In this document: positions 1-13,900 of the stretch, piece by piece
Layout of the letters: each line of letters opens with the position of its first letter
Position numbering within the stretch: the first letter of the stretch is position 1
Assembly: GCF_963676685.1 (NCBI RefSeq)
Contig: NC_092346.1
Span: forward strand, 79,251,821 to 79,315,820
Direction: 5' to 3'
Length of the DNA stretch: 64,000 nucleotides
From: Mytilus edulis
Lineage: Eukaryota > Mollusca > Bivalvia > Mytilida > Mytilidae
The notes under the pieces: generated by a model
What the model was told of the DNA's origin: nothing
The model's database searches: none
Seen by the model: the letters and a program-made list of their open reading frames with translations, nothing else
Translations under genes and position numbers: made by a program

Positions 1-1187
1 AAGTGATTTTCAACAGTTCCATCAACACGATGTTTGTGTAAAAAAAATATCAGCTGATTATGTAATGATTAAATTTGTTTGCAGTTTTTAAATCCTATTT
101 CTATTAAAAAAGATTAAATGTCCTAAAATATTTATATGAATTATTATCTACCATCCTTAGTTTGTGTCTTTTTCATGTTTTGAAGACAAATTTATATTTT
201 ACATTATCACACAGGTAAACTAATTTGGCTATAAATAGATCAAAGCATGTTCTGTAGAATCTCCAAACTAAAAACGTATTTGTTATAATTTTATTTCTTT
301 GAATAATCAAGTTTAAATTTTTGAAAATAATCATTATTGATAAAATATTATTGCATAAAGTTAACGTTTTCTGAAGACTTTATTTTTAGGTCATGGTTCT
401 AGAGGCTTCCTCACAAATTGTATAAAAATCCAATATGGCATCCATAACATTCTGCAAGGGCTGTATAGCCAGTCAAGGTCGTTAAAAACTTCATATATAT
501 ATAACATGTTTTTACTTTTGCACATGTGAAAAAATATTTCTGACAAAAGTCAGATTTCTCTTGTCAAAAGGGATTTATATTTATATTGCAATAAATTATT
601 CAGAAGGAGTTGCATTCAGTTAAGATTACATTTCTGATTCTGTGAGCAATTATAGTTTTATCAAATTCTCCCAAACAGCAACGTACTGACTGTCTAACAT
701 GTCTAATGAGACTTGTAAATTTGAACTATTTGAATAAAAGGGCATCTAATTTACATGATAAAGGATGATTATAATTAAAGACAACAATTTATCAAGAAAT
801 AATTCCTTTTTATTCAGTAAAAACAAAATCTTCTTGCAAGATTGTAAATTCGCAACTTCCGGATCCATTTCCTGTCAGAATAACATTGAAAATATTTGAT
901 TGCACATGGTTTTGAACAAATCTACCTGAATATTCTTATCAGATATTCGATAACACAATGAAATTAGCATTGAGCATATAGGTAAGGGTTTGGTAGTACA
1001 AACAACTACAGCGTAAAAAAACTGTGCCACTTCACATGTTTTACTTCTTTACGTTCGTTAAATCAGAAAATAAAAACAGAGAACATCGAATATCGATTAA
1101 CTGCGTCTCTTATACGCTTTCTTTTAATCTTATTCACAGTTACTTTCAAACGCAAAGACGACGAACATTAAGTTTTGTACGATGACG

Positions 1188-1280
1188 GAGCGGACCCAAA
1201 ATAAATCCGAGAAAAAAAAATTCTTCCAAAAAACGTCAAAAAAAGAATTTGAGTCGGCGGGTTTATTTTGGGTCGGTCGC
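1188..1280. repeat. Imperfect inverted repeat / hairpin
   Basis: The left arm (about 1188-1211, containing GACCCAAAATAAATCCG) pairs with the right arm (about 1255-1280, containing GGTTTATTTTGGGTC) around an A-rich loop. It lies in the intron before the first visible CENP-I exon. A short ORF reading through it on the minus strand is not supported as a gene. The rest of 1-1820 shows no exon I can defend. Confidence 0.6.
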
Positions 1281-1820
1281 GTTTGGGCAAACATACAATC
1301 TTTTTATTTTGGCCTTGTTTAATAGACTTTAAAAATGGCAATTTAGCTTTAAGAATTTGCCTCTTCACAATCAAAAGAACAATGGGCAATTTCCTTCAAG
1401 GTTTGAGTGTACACATTTCAAAATATTACTCAAAATGCATTTGATTTTTAAACTGTGAATTGAAATGTCAGTTTATCCTGTTCATACAAAAGGAACAGAT
1501 CTGTCTGGCTGCAACTCTATTGCTATTGGATTGAAGTAAAAGTAGAAAATCTTATATATTAAACTTTAAACATAACATTCTTACCAATACTTTACTTTAA
1601 AGTTATAGAAATACTGCTATGATTGATTGTTGGATTATTTGACTTAACAGTGCAGTTTATATATTATGTGTTAGTCCTTTTGTAATATAAGACATACTAT
1701 CTGTTTGCACACCTGTTTTTATAATATCACATGCTTATTGCATGCAAATACCAGGAAATCTAAATGAAAATAAAACCAAATGTGGTGTAATTATAATATA
1801 AACTTGCTTCTTTTATACAG

Positions 1821-1910
1821 GGAGCACAGCCATATTTGATTGGATTATTGTCTATATATAAACTTTATTATCCAAACCTGGTATCTATGGTTCTTCCAAA
1901 GAACAAAAAA
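1821..1910 (+). CDS. CENPI: CENP-I exon (first seen in window)
   Basis: The exon follows a polypyrimidine tract ending TTATACAG and ends before GTAAGT. It has 30 codons, phase 0 at both ends, starting GAQPYLIGLLSIYK and ending LVSMVLPKNKK. This block of small hydrophobic helices is well conserved in CENP-I. No earlier exon was recognised in positions 1-1820. Confidence 0.85.
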
Positions 1911-4900
1911 GTAAGTCATTAAGATGTAATGTTTATAAGAATTTATAAAACTTAATCTATTCTTCAAGATTCTTTTTACACTTGAGAATTAAGTGACTTC
2001 TCCCTGGCAGACTAACAGTGAGGAGGAGTGAAAACCAAACAGCCACAAGAAGACATCATGGAAAAGTGATAGATCACAATAGTGTTGTTTAACCTGCCTC
2101 ACATAACCAAAACATGGTCAATTTGATTTGCCAAGTGATCAAATCTCTACTTGAAAATGCAAGGCAAATAGCAGGGGTGTGGAAATGCTATGCCTGACTC
2201 GCCCGACTCGTACATTTGAACAACCGAACAAGTAATTATTTTTGTATTGGTTGCCCATGGAGAAGTAAAAAAATATACAAAACAAAGTTTCAAATCCAAC
2301 AAAAACATAAAATTAATTTCAAAACGTATAAAGATGTTTAATTTATGTAAAATAAACCAATGTTCAGCAAGTGAAAACATCAATGTTCATGACGACAAAC
2401 ATTACATGATACCGGAAATAGATCGATTACCAAAATAAATAAAAATAAGTATGCGAACCAGAGTTGCGTAACATTGCATTGGCTTTGTCCATTGACCCGG
2501 GAATGGCGGGATGGTCGATTAAGTTTCATCCATCATTTACTGGAAGTGTCATTTCTTTAAATTTTGTATCGAGATTCAGTTTGACAAATATGGGCAAGCA
2601 AGGCAAAAAGAATCATGAGTCGAGTAGAAAACCTTAAAAACAAACGGAGGACACAGAGTATTAAAAAAAAAGGAAGCGAGAATTTCAGACATCGTGGATA
2701 TCAGATTGCCCCTGGATATCTATAGATGGAAATTCGGAAAATAAAAGTTTTTGTCTTATTTATAGATGAAAGGTGAACATAATATATATGTTGTCAAACT
2801 GGTAAATAGAAGGGACGCTTTAATTGCACATCAAGACAATAATAAATAATCAAGAAAAAACAAGTGTGTCAGTTGAAAGAAACACCACAACATCAATAGT
2901 TAATCTATTATTTAGTTTACATTTCTTCAATCACTGTCCTCAAATTTAGTATAATTATTATGTACCTACTGGCTACAATTTTTATTCAAAAACTGCCACA
3001 AAATTGTCCTTTACATGTCATTTCATTGGTTGGTTTGCTGTTAGGTTTCTGTCCCATTGATGTTAACCCATTTCCTACTTTTCTTAATTTTTGACACATA
3101 TAAACAAATGGATTTCATTTGTTTGTGATGCACAATAGTGCTAAGTAAGAATCATATACATGTATTAGCTAACAAGAAATACTTCGATATTTATTGGGAT
3201 CATCAGGGCAAGTAAACATTTTTCTGGACAAGTTAAATTTTTAGTTTTACTTGCCCAGGGACAAGTGCTCACAACAAATATTTCCACACCCCTGAATAGT
3301 ATAAAGCTTTAAGTTCCATTTACAGAATTTGGCTAAACTATAAACCAACTTGACAAGAAGGATGAATGGTATGTTCTGATTTAAAAAAGAACGCGACACT
3401 GGAAGAGGACATCAATGATTCTTTGTTGTCAGTAACCAAGCATATTCTCTTTCAACAGCCTAGACCAACGTTAAGTTAATTAGAGCAGAAAGTTGTTTTT
3501 TTTGCAACAGGCTCATTAAGTGTTACCCTTTATAACCTAGAGTAAATCCCCTTTTCAACTAGAAAATTACAGAGCATGAGCATGGGCAATCATGTCCTCA
3601 GAGCATGAGCATGGGCAATCATGTCCTCAGACACATTCTTATTTTAATTTACTGAAAGACTTGATTGTTTTTCTATTCAGTTATTTTTCCCTAGTAAAGA
3701 TGGTAAATGGAAGATTGTTGTAGAGAAAGTTCAACTTAGCAGAGTTAATCAAAATACATTGGATACCACAGTAGCATCAGAAAGACTTCAGCTGGCAGAT
3801 TCTAGTCAAATCAGAGGGGCTCCGGTAAGTTGTCATCATCTACATATATGTCTGACTTTTAAGGAAACTAAAAAAAATGTATTTAATATTGGAAATTGTT
3901 AATGATTAATTTCAATCAGTCAGTATGTTTGAATTAGCACAAAAATGATGCATAGCAAAACACATGTATGTATAATTTACAACATCATGATATGGCAAGG
4001 TGTGCTAGAATGCCATGTGTAATTTAATTTACAGATTTACGAAAGGTATAAGAATTTAATTGATCTGGGATGAAATGTCAGCAAGATATGAAAATAAAAC
4101 ATCAAATAGTTATAATTATAATGTCAATAATAAATTTGTTCAACAGATATTCCAAGTTAATATAGAAAAGTTTAGAATAAAGTGTATCTTAATATTTTAT
4201 CATAAAGATCATAACAACAAGGATCTGGTAAAAAGAAAGAAAACATTAAGTTTAAATAGAGGTCAACCATCCAGATCATTCTAATCAGAAAAAAAAATCC
4301 AGTCAAATGATTATACATGAATTGGAAATGGGAGAACATTAAAGGTAGCATTTGAGAATACACAAATAAAAACATAACCTTGACCAAGTTGTATATCAAT
4401 ATCAAAAATGCTTGCCTGATGGTAAAGAAAGATATGGGGTTTCCATCCCTGACACAAAATCTGTACTTCACTAGCAAAAAACACAAAAAGCAAAGGAACA
4501 GTGCTTTAATTGCTGTTCTTCATGTCAGTTTGCAATAATGTAATATTTTTATCTTTCAGAGATCAAAACGAAGGAAAATAGATCCTGTTCCTATTGTTCA
4601 CTCAAATGCATCTAGTAATATTGGAAACCCTGGAAAGGATACTGTAGAGGCCATGTTGTATAAAAATAAACCATTTGTACAAGTATCTGACTTGAAAGCT
4701 TTGATGCAGCGGCCTGATTACATTGAGGTATACTTTTACAACTTTAAAAAGTATTAACCTGTATTAGGGTGCTAACTTATTTTTCATTTGTGATTTTGAG
4801 CTTGTTTTATTTTTTGGCAATCAGTTTTCATTACATCTGGTGCCAGTAAATTTTATGGACAGGGATGGAATTTTCTCTTTCAGCTTATTTAGGCCTATTA

Positions 4901-7900
4901 CAATCAATTGTTCCCATACTCATTTATAGATCCTGTCATCGTCACTCCACAATATAGATATCTAGATCCTGTCATCGTCACTCCACAATATATATATCTA
5001 GATCCTGTCATCGTCACTCCACAATATATATATCTAGTCCTGTCATGGTCACTCCACAATATATATATCTAGTCCTGTCATCGTCACTCCACAATATATA
5101 TATCTAGATGTTTGAACATGCCTGTATATATCAATTCAGCTCATAAAACTGACCATCAGTATTGTCTGGATGTACAGAAAGTTTAATGTAACAACAATCA
5201 AACAAAACAAACTGATTTGAGCTTAAATTAGCTAAATGCAGAAATGTTTAGCTGTATTTATATTTATATTTCAGCCACCAAGTCAGATAGGAGCCGTTCT
5301 AAGAAATGAATTACTACAACACTACATGTCTTATTCCTTTGATGCTGTGACAGTAACAAGGTTTTCTTATTGGTTACAAGCTATTCTTTATGAAGGTTAA
5401 TAAATAGTTTTATAATGAATTAAATTTTAATTGTTTGGTCTCTTTTATTTTTGACACATTGTCATTTTTGTGTAATGCCTAAAATTGCAATTAAAATGAA
5501 ATCATGCTCATAAATACCAAACATATTAGGTTTGATACTGTACATTGAAGACACAAATAACATTACTTTGAAATCAATAATAATTTTTTTAATTACAAGC
5601 ATATACATGTATATATATTCTACAAGTACAAAATGCTATTCTTTAATAACTTTGTAATGGGTAAAAGAGTTGCACTTTTTTTCCCCCATCACATCATCTG
5701 AAAAGATAGGAATAGTCGGGACTGGAAAAATTAGATATACCATTGATAGAGCATGGACCAAGGAAGAATTTTGATGTTAATTTCATTATATTTCCTATTT
5801 GTCTTCAGAAATACTGGATAGAACAGTTACAGTAGAAGACAAAGAAAGAATTGATGGATTACTGACCAGAGTTGTTAGTTTTTCAAAATTTCTCCAAGTA
5901 AGTATTACTTTATATTCAAAAATTATTCAGAAATGTTTATTAAAGTAAATTATGCGACTTGGTGAGTATGGCAATAATAAGACCTTGCATTCTGATATCT
6001 GGTACCGGGTAGCTGTATACAGACCTTGCATTCTGATATCTGGTACCGGGTAGCTGTATACATTCTGATATCTGGTACCGGGTAGCTGTATACAGACCTT
6101 GCATTCTGATATCTGGTACCGGGTAGCCGTATACATACTGATATCTGGTACCGGGTAGCTGTAAACATTCTGATATCTGGTACCGGGCAGCTGTATACAT
6201 TCTGATATCTGGTACCGGATAGCTGTATACAGACCTTGCATTTTGATATATGGTACCGGGTAGCTGTATACATTCTGATATCTGGTACCGGGTAGCTGTA
6301 TACAGACCTTGCATTCTGATATCTGGTACCGGGTAGCTGTATACATTCTGATATCTGGTACCGGGTAGCTGTATACATTCTGATATCTGGTACCAGGCAG
6401 CTGTATACATTCTGATATTTGGTATCGGGTAGCTGTATACATTCTGATATCTGGTACCAGGCAGCTGTATACATTCTGATATCTGGTACCGGGTAGCTGT
6501 ATACATTCTGATATCTGGTACCAGGCAGCTGTATACATTCTGATATCTGGTACCGGGTAGCTGTATACATTCTGATATCTGGTACCGGGTAGCTGTATAC
6601 ATTCATATATCTGGTACCGGGCAGCTGTATACATTCTGATATCTGGTACCGGGTAGCTGTATACATTCTGATATCTGGTACCGGGTAGCTGTATACATTC
6701 TGATATCTGGTACAGGGTAGCTGTATACATTCTGATATCTGGTACCGGGTAGCTGTATACATTCTGATATCTGGTACCAGGCAGCTGTTTACAGATTTTC
6801 CTGACATCACAATAATTTCTCACATTTTTGTCCATTCTTCAAAATTACAAAAATAAATATGTACAATTATTTCTGAATTTACAGTACATTTCAATGTCAT
6901 AAATGAGATCAAATTAAAACAGTTTTAATGGATGAAAAACAAAATCAAAGCTAATACAGATAAAGATAATATCAAAGATATTATTACAGTGTTTAATTGA
7001 TACACTTTACATACAATCTTAATTTTTATAATTTTTGTAAACAACATCGCTGTGATATCCTGTTTGTAAAACAATTTCTTTAGATACAGCCAAAATTTCA
7101 AACCTTTTCTTAATACAATTGAAAAAATCTTTTAAGAAATGTTTTAAGTAAATTGTATCAACAAAGAAAGTGGCTGCACCGCAAAAGTGTATGTTTAATT
7201 TTAACGCAATTCTTAACAGTGTATTTGTACATTTTAGGAGGGTATACCAGCAGTAGATCAATTTTTAGCTAGATTTTTACATCGATGGAATGGAGAGGAT
7301 TTTCGTGTTCATATTTTCAGACTTATTTCCTACCACAGAATTTGTTCATTCCAAAGTGAGTAGATTAATGGAAAAGAAACGTTGGATTAATTTCATGAAA
7401 TAAAAGTCTTTTGAAGTACAAGAACATTAACCTATGATTGAAACCTTAGCATGCATTACACATGCCTATGGAATTGACCTTTACCTGTCATGTGTATGCC
7501 AGAAGTCGATAAAACTAAATAGATGTATGCCTTAGAGCACCAAGCGAAAGTGCCCAAACATAATAGTTTTATCTATCCAATTTAAACATGTCATAAAATG
7601 ATCAATTATAAAAGAATAATGTCTTTATTTCTGTTCTTCATCTATGACAGGTGTTCAACCATAAATGAATACCTCATATATAACTTGCCTCAAAATCAAA
7701 ATATGTATATATAGTACAGTTTTTGTAAGAAACATTTCCAGTGTGTCTCCATGGATAAGGCCATAGATAAAGATTCCAGTTAAAATGTCATGCTTGAGGG
7801 TGATGCTCCATCTTTTTTTTTTTTTATAAAACTATGATGGTATATTTTTAATGCAAGCCTTTTATTTGGACAGCAAGGTTTACAACTTTAAGCACCGTGA

Positions 7901-10900
7901 CTACACTTCATTTTTAATACTTTCATTATAGTTTTTTGTTACATTTACTTTGGTGAAATCCTTTTATATATGATTGTATTAAATTCTTTTCATATCAAAC
8001 AGTTTTGTCTAAATAATTGAGACACTATGGCTTTTGTTGAAAAGGCTTAAATAACTTGATGTACTGGTCATTTATGAGATAAAGCTCTGACAGTTTACTT
8101 AATTTCTGATATATATGGTACTACTCTCTAAGAAAAGAAGGAGATGTAGTATTATTGCCAATGAGACAATAACCACCAAAGTTCAAATGAAGTAGATGTA
8201 AGCAATTAAAAGCACTGTACAGCTTTCAACAATGAATAAATCCCATACTGAATGGTCAGCTATAAAAGGCCCTGACATGAACGTTTCTTTTAAGTTTATA
8301 TATACAATAAATACATCTTAATAAAATAATATAAGATATTATACAGTATGAATGTGAATAAAAGAAGATTTGAGATGTCTCTTTGAGAGAACAATCCTAC
8401 AAAGCCCCCCCCCCCCCCCCCAAAAAAAAAATATGTTGTACTTTATATTGCTGAAGTTGTATACACAAATTTCCCTTACAGGATTACATGATAACATACT
8501 GGAGCCTCTGAGAAAGCTCTATTTTTGTTCATCTGTTTACTTCAAGGTAAGTGGTGTACCTGTTGTGTTACTAGTTTTGATTATATAGTTTAAATGAATA
8601 TTGAAATTATGAATTACTAGCTGCAAATTATAAGTAAAGCTCTTTGGTGATGGTTATGCAGTCAAAGAGCTAGCAAAACTCCCTACTTTTTTATTTTATT
8701 GCCATGTGATGTACAGTTGGTTAGTAATACTCTTATTATACCCCACGCAACGAAGTTTCGGAGGGTATAATGTTTTTGACCCGTCAGTCCGTCGGTCAGT
8801 CCTGTTTCTTGTCATCGCAACTCCTCTCAAACCACACAACAGAATTTCACGAAACCTTTTCAGATGAAAAGGACATACTATGTAGTTGTGCATATCGACA
8901 GGAAATTGCGATTCAATTTTTTTTATAAGAGTTACGCCCCTTTGAACTTATTTGCTTAATGTACTACTGCAACAGTTTGTCATCGCAACTCCTCTGAAAC
9001 TACACAACAGAATTTCACGAAACCTTTTTAGATAATAAGGACATACTATGTAGATGTGCATATCGACAGGAAATTACGATTCAATTTTTTTTCTAGGAGT
9101 TACCCCCCTTTGAACTTATTTACTTTATTGTACTACTGCAACAGTTTGTCATCGCAACTCCTCTGAAACTACACAACAGAATTTCATGAAACCTTTTAAG
9201 ATAATAAGGACATACTATGTAGATGTGCATATCGACAGGAAATTACGATTCAATTTTTTTTCTAGGAGTTACATCTCTGAACTTATTTGCTTTAAGGTAC
9301 TACTTCAACAGTTTGTCATCTCAACTCCTCTGAAACCACACAACAGAATTTCATGAACATTTGTAGATAATAAGGACATACTATGTAGATGTGCATATCG
9401 ACAGGAAATTACGATTCAATTTTTTTTCTAGGAGTTACGCCCCTTTGAACTTATTTGCTTCAATGTACTTCTCCAACCGTTTGTCATCTCAACTCCTCTG
9501 AAACCACACAACAGAATTTCATGAAATTTTGTAGATAATAAGGACATACTATGTTGATGTGCATATTGATAGGAAATTACATGTATTATTCAATATTTTT
9601 TCTTATACAATTTTTTTTCTTACACTTATTTAATTTCTCCAATGACAATGTGGGGACGTGGGGTATGTGAGCGTGCTCACTAAGGTTCTTTAATTCATAA
9701 TATATTATAATGGCTTGGAATTTGTTACGCTAGATGCATGTTAAGTCCATCAGACTCAACTGTGAGGATATGATTTTGTGTAATGTTTGTCCAAAAGATG
9801 TATTCCTTTAAGTGTAAAAAAAATTGTAATGTTTTGAGAATAAAAAATAAAAATCACAAAAAACTGAACTCAAAAAGGAAAGTCTCCAATCAGATGGCAA
9901 AATCAAAAGCTCAAACACATCAAACAAATGGATAACAACTGTCATATTCCTGACTTGGTACAGGCATTTTCTTATGTAGAAAATGGTTGATTAAACCTGG
10001 CTTTATAGCTACATGTAGCTAAAGGGATAACTATTGAAAACAACTTAATCAAGAATCGTTGAATTTTTTGTGTGTGTATTTCAGTGTCAAGTGATACACT
10101 GCCTAACAGCATTACTACGTAATTTGGCTGCCTTTGAATGGCCAAGAGTCCAAGAAAGCAATAAAATAGATGAAGTAGATGGTCAGACTCCCTCAATATT
10201 GTAAGTATGTGTGAATTTATGTAAAGTTTAAAGGTAACATGCAAGATTTTATTGTTTAACTATCTAATGTTGTAAAAAAATGTAGTTTGAAATGTAAAAA
10301 AAAAACAAAAATTTAAAATGAAATATTTATTGCTTGTACTTTTTCCAGCTAGTGGTTCAATAAAAGTAGATTCTACTCCCTTTTGTTAATGATTTCATCA
10401 TTTTCCCTCTTTTTAAACTATGTTGACATAATGTCCCATGATGAGCTGATACCAGGTAATACGCATAGATCTGTAGAACAATTGTTATTCTTAGACAAAG
10501 CCTCATTTCTGTGGTGAGAGGGTATACAACCAGATTGAATAACAGTGGTTAAAAGTGTTTTACAATTCATTTACTTTAATTTTAGAACGAATTCTGTATT
10601 TTTGGTTACAAGCATTACACAAATATATTGATTATCATTTAGGTGTGATTCAATTGCATTTTTTCACAGATCCAGTTTATTCCATGAAGAGACGGAAGAG
10701 TTTGAAGGTGTTGTGACGTTACTAGAATTAGTACGGTACATCAGTGATATGTGTGTATTAGGACAACAGATGAATGATAGTCACAATCTACTCATACACA
10801 TCAACTTAAACTTTATGGAATTAGTAAGTCTACACAAATCTTCATTTCTAATGTAAGAGGGGTACAAAACCATAATGGATAAGGGTGGTTAAATGTTTTA

Positions 10901-13900
10901 GGACAACAGATGGATGATAGTCATAATCCACTTATACATATCAACTTAAACTTTATGGAATTAGTAAGTCTAGAGACTCTAGACAAAGAGCATAGAAAAT
11001 AGGATATTTGATAGTGAAATTCCTAACAACATTTGATCTGAGATGAGACATCCTTTGGTCTGTTCCAGAAAGAAATATATTTTGATTTTCCATAGGTGTT
11101 TATATAAAAGATATTTTATTTACCTAGATTGAAATGTTGTTTAACTCAAAAAAGTTTATTAAAATGCTGAAATCTGACAGATTAGGAATAAATCACTTGC
11201 TTGTCTACAGAAAAGTTAGGTAATAATGGTCTTATTTATCTTAGTTTTGAAAAGATAACAGTCTTAGTTTTGAAAAGATAACAATCTATCTGAAAGGAAA
11301 ATATGCAAAATATTTAAACTGATGATACATTTGAAAATATAGTCTACTTAAAAAAATAATTGATTCATCTTTATTACTCAATACTGGCAATTCAAGTGCA
11401 TTCCTATTAAAAAGCTAGGGTCTGGTACAGGGTTTAAGCTAGGATTTTGAGGGCTTTAGTCACTTTTGCGCGCTATTAAAATCAACCTTATTTTGTGTAT
11501 AAGCAATAGAACAATGATGTATATTACTAGCTTCATCTTTTGACTTAGTCAGATTTTAAGGGATTGAGGCACCAGCATGATTGGCAGTTATTGTATGATT
11601 TGACTGTATTGGCTATTATTATGAAAAATTCTGACATGGAATCACAATTTCTCTTCAGTTTATTCCAGGGGTCATTCCTGAACAACAAAAGTTGGATTCT
11701 ATTTTTTTTAAACAAGGAATCACAGCAGAAATCAATTTGCAATGATTATTTCACTGCATAATCATTATCCTTATAAAACGTCTAAGTCGATATTTGGATA
11801 TCATTTCTATCAAGTTGGAAATGTATTATATCCTTTTTGGAACGATTATAATGACTGAAAGGAGGTTGTAAACAAATCAACAATAGATCACGTTTACTAC
11901 TTTCGGTTTTAAAATGAAACGAAAACGGGAAGTGACACGTGGATAATAAATTCAAAACGAGTCCGGATTCATCAGGAAATTATTATTTTTCGATTTAAAT
12001 TCCTTTAGTAAGAGATATATATTTGTCTCTCTTGTTTAATTGATTCTAAATGATTTCGTATTTTACGTTTTTAATGTCTATAAATAGTCAAAGGGATACT
12101 TTCATGCATGCGTAGAACACAATACAGGAAGCACCTGTTTAAAACATTTCTCGTGAACTTTTTGAATAAACACATGAAAGTTCTCTATTTTAAATGGAAA
12201 TTGTTGAAAGTTTTTGATGAAAATTAAAATCAAATATGACGAAAATTCCTTCGAATGACGAATCTACGACAAACTAACTTCAGATTGTGATCGTTTGGGA
12301 AATATTGAAATTCAAATGCGAACTGTCCGGGTTGTGACATTTTTGATTAAATGACGAAATTATACTCCTGGTTGTTGAAATGCCGACTGACTGATTTTCC
12401 TGGGGAAATAATTATGATGGTCATTCAATTATGGGGTTAATTAATAAATTACGGATAAGTGACCCATCTGATGGCGATAAGCGGATTAGTTGTAATCACA
12501 ACTTGTAACACCTGTTGAAAATGTTAATTACCTGGAGGTCATAAACTTGTCAAAAACATGAAGACAGGTAGATTTATAGTTTTTATTGCGAATTTTTTTT
12601 TACACCTTCAAAATTAAAGTGACGAAATTGATTTGAAATACTTTCGTCTATGAGAAAACCCTTTCGTAAAATACGAAAGTGACGAGCGCTAGCAAAATCA
12701 CTGGTCTGGTACAAATTCTATTCATTATATATTAGACTCTAAAGAATTTTCAAAATGCAAACATAACTGCATTTATCCTTAACTATAGAACTGTAAAAGA
12801 TAAAGCTTTATATCTTAATCTGAAAGATTATTTTAAAGTATTGGCTTATCAAATATGCTTGTGTTACATTTCAGGTAGCCAGTCTGTTTTCACAATACAA
12901 TATTCCTGTTGTACCATTCCCTGTCAAAGATATATTCATGAGACCATTCTTACTAGAGAATGCAATGGGACCAGCTCGTGTCTGTTCTATTATTACCATG
13001 TAAGACATAAATTACTTAGATAAAATTAATTTGATGTGTATTAAGGAAGAGGTATGATATAAACTATCATTTTGTGTCTTAAATTGCAAATGCAAAAATA
13101 ATCTTCAAACCCTAAGAAACTATTTTGAAAAATGAATGAAATGGCATATGGTGACTTAACTGCAGAAAACACATTTTGTCATTTATAAATATCAAAACAA
13201 ACATATTTGACTGTTTTTGTAGCTACTTTTAAATGATGTTGAGAAGCATTCAAATTAACTTGAATGCATTGCCAGTATATGGTACAACTCTTTTCTGTTG
13301 CTATTTAGTCGTTATGACATAATTTTTTTCTAGGCAATACATTGTATAATTGTATAGTATAGACTGGTTTTAATCTTGAGAAATATTTTAACATGTGGTA
13401 ATCAGTTTCTTAGTCCTATTGTTACATTGTTACAGTAAAATACAGTGATTTCCCAGTAAAATCAAAACCAATGATTTCATTCCTTGTACATGATGTCAAC
13501 AATGGGTGTTGTCAAGATGTCAAGGAATGAATTGAGAATGCGATAGAAAAACATAGTTCCTATCATTTCTTACTTTATTTCAATAAATATAAGTCAATGT
13601 AATAAAGAATAACTAATCCAAGAATTGAAATCTTTAAAAATTTTCCACTTGTGATGCATATTCATGATCTAATGTGTTGTTTGGTTACTTGATGAATATT
13701 TTTCTATATTTGAATTCTTGGATTACTGTGTATTTATAATTATTCGTGGGATACCAATTTTTCCTGGATTTCATGGATACAGGTAAACCATGAATTAAAA
13801 AGTTTAAGGATTTTCTTTTCTTTTGGTTTGTATGGAGACGTAGGCAAAACCTTGAAATTAAATATCCACGAAAAACGTCAGATTTCTTCAATCCATGAAA

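Noticed and set aside
360-480. Possible upstream CENP-I exon after a TTTTTAG acceptor at about 390
   Set aside because: The frame closes quickly, the sequence does not match CENP-I, and it resembles an interspersed repeat.
5984-6795. CRISPR-like array
   Set aside because: Direct repeats are contiguous with no unique spacers, and the context is a eukaryotic intron.
5927-6835. 302-, 286- and 220-codon minus-strand frames
   Set aside because: They are readings of the 32-bp minisatellite in three phases; a unit without stops necessarily gives three open frames, and no splice or start context supports translation.
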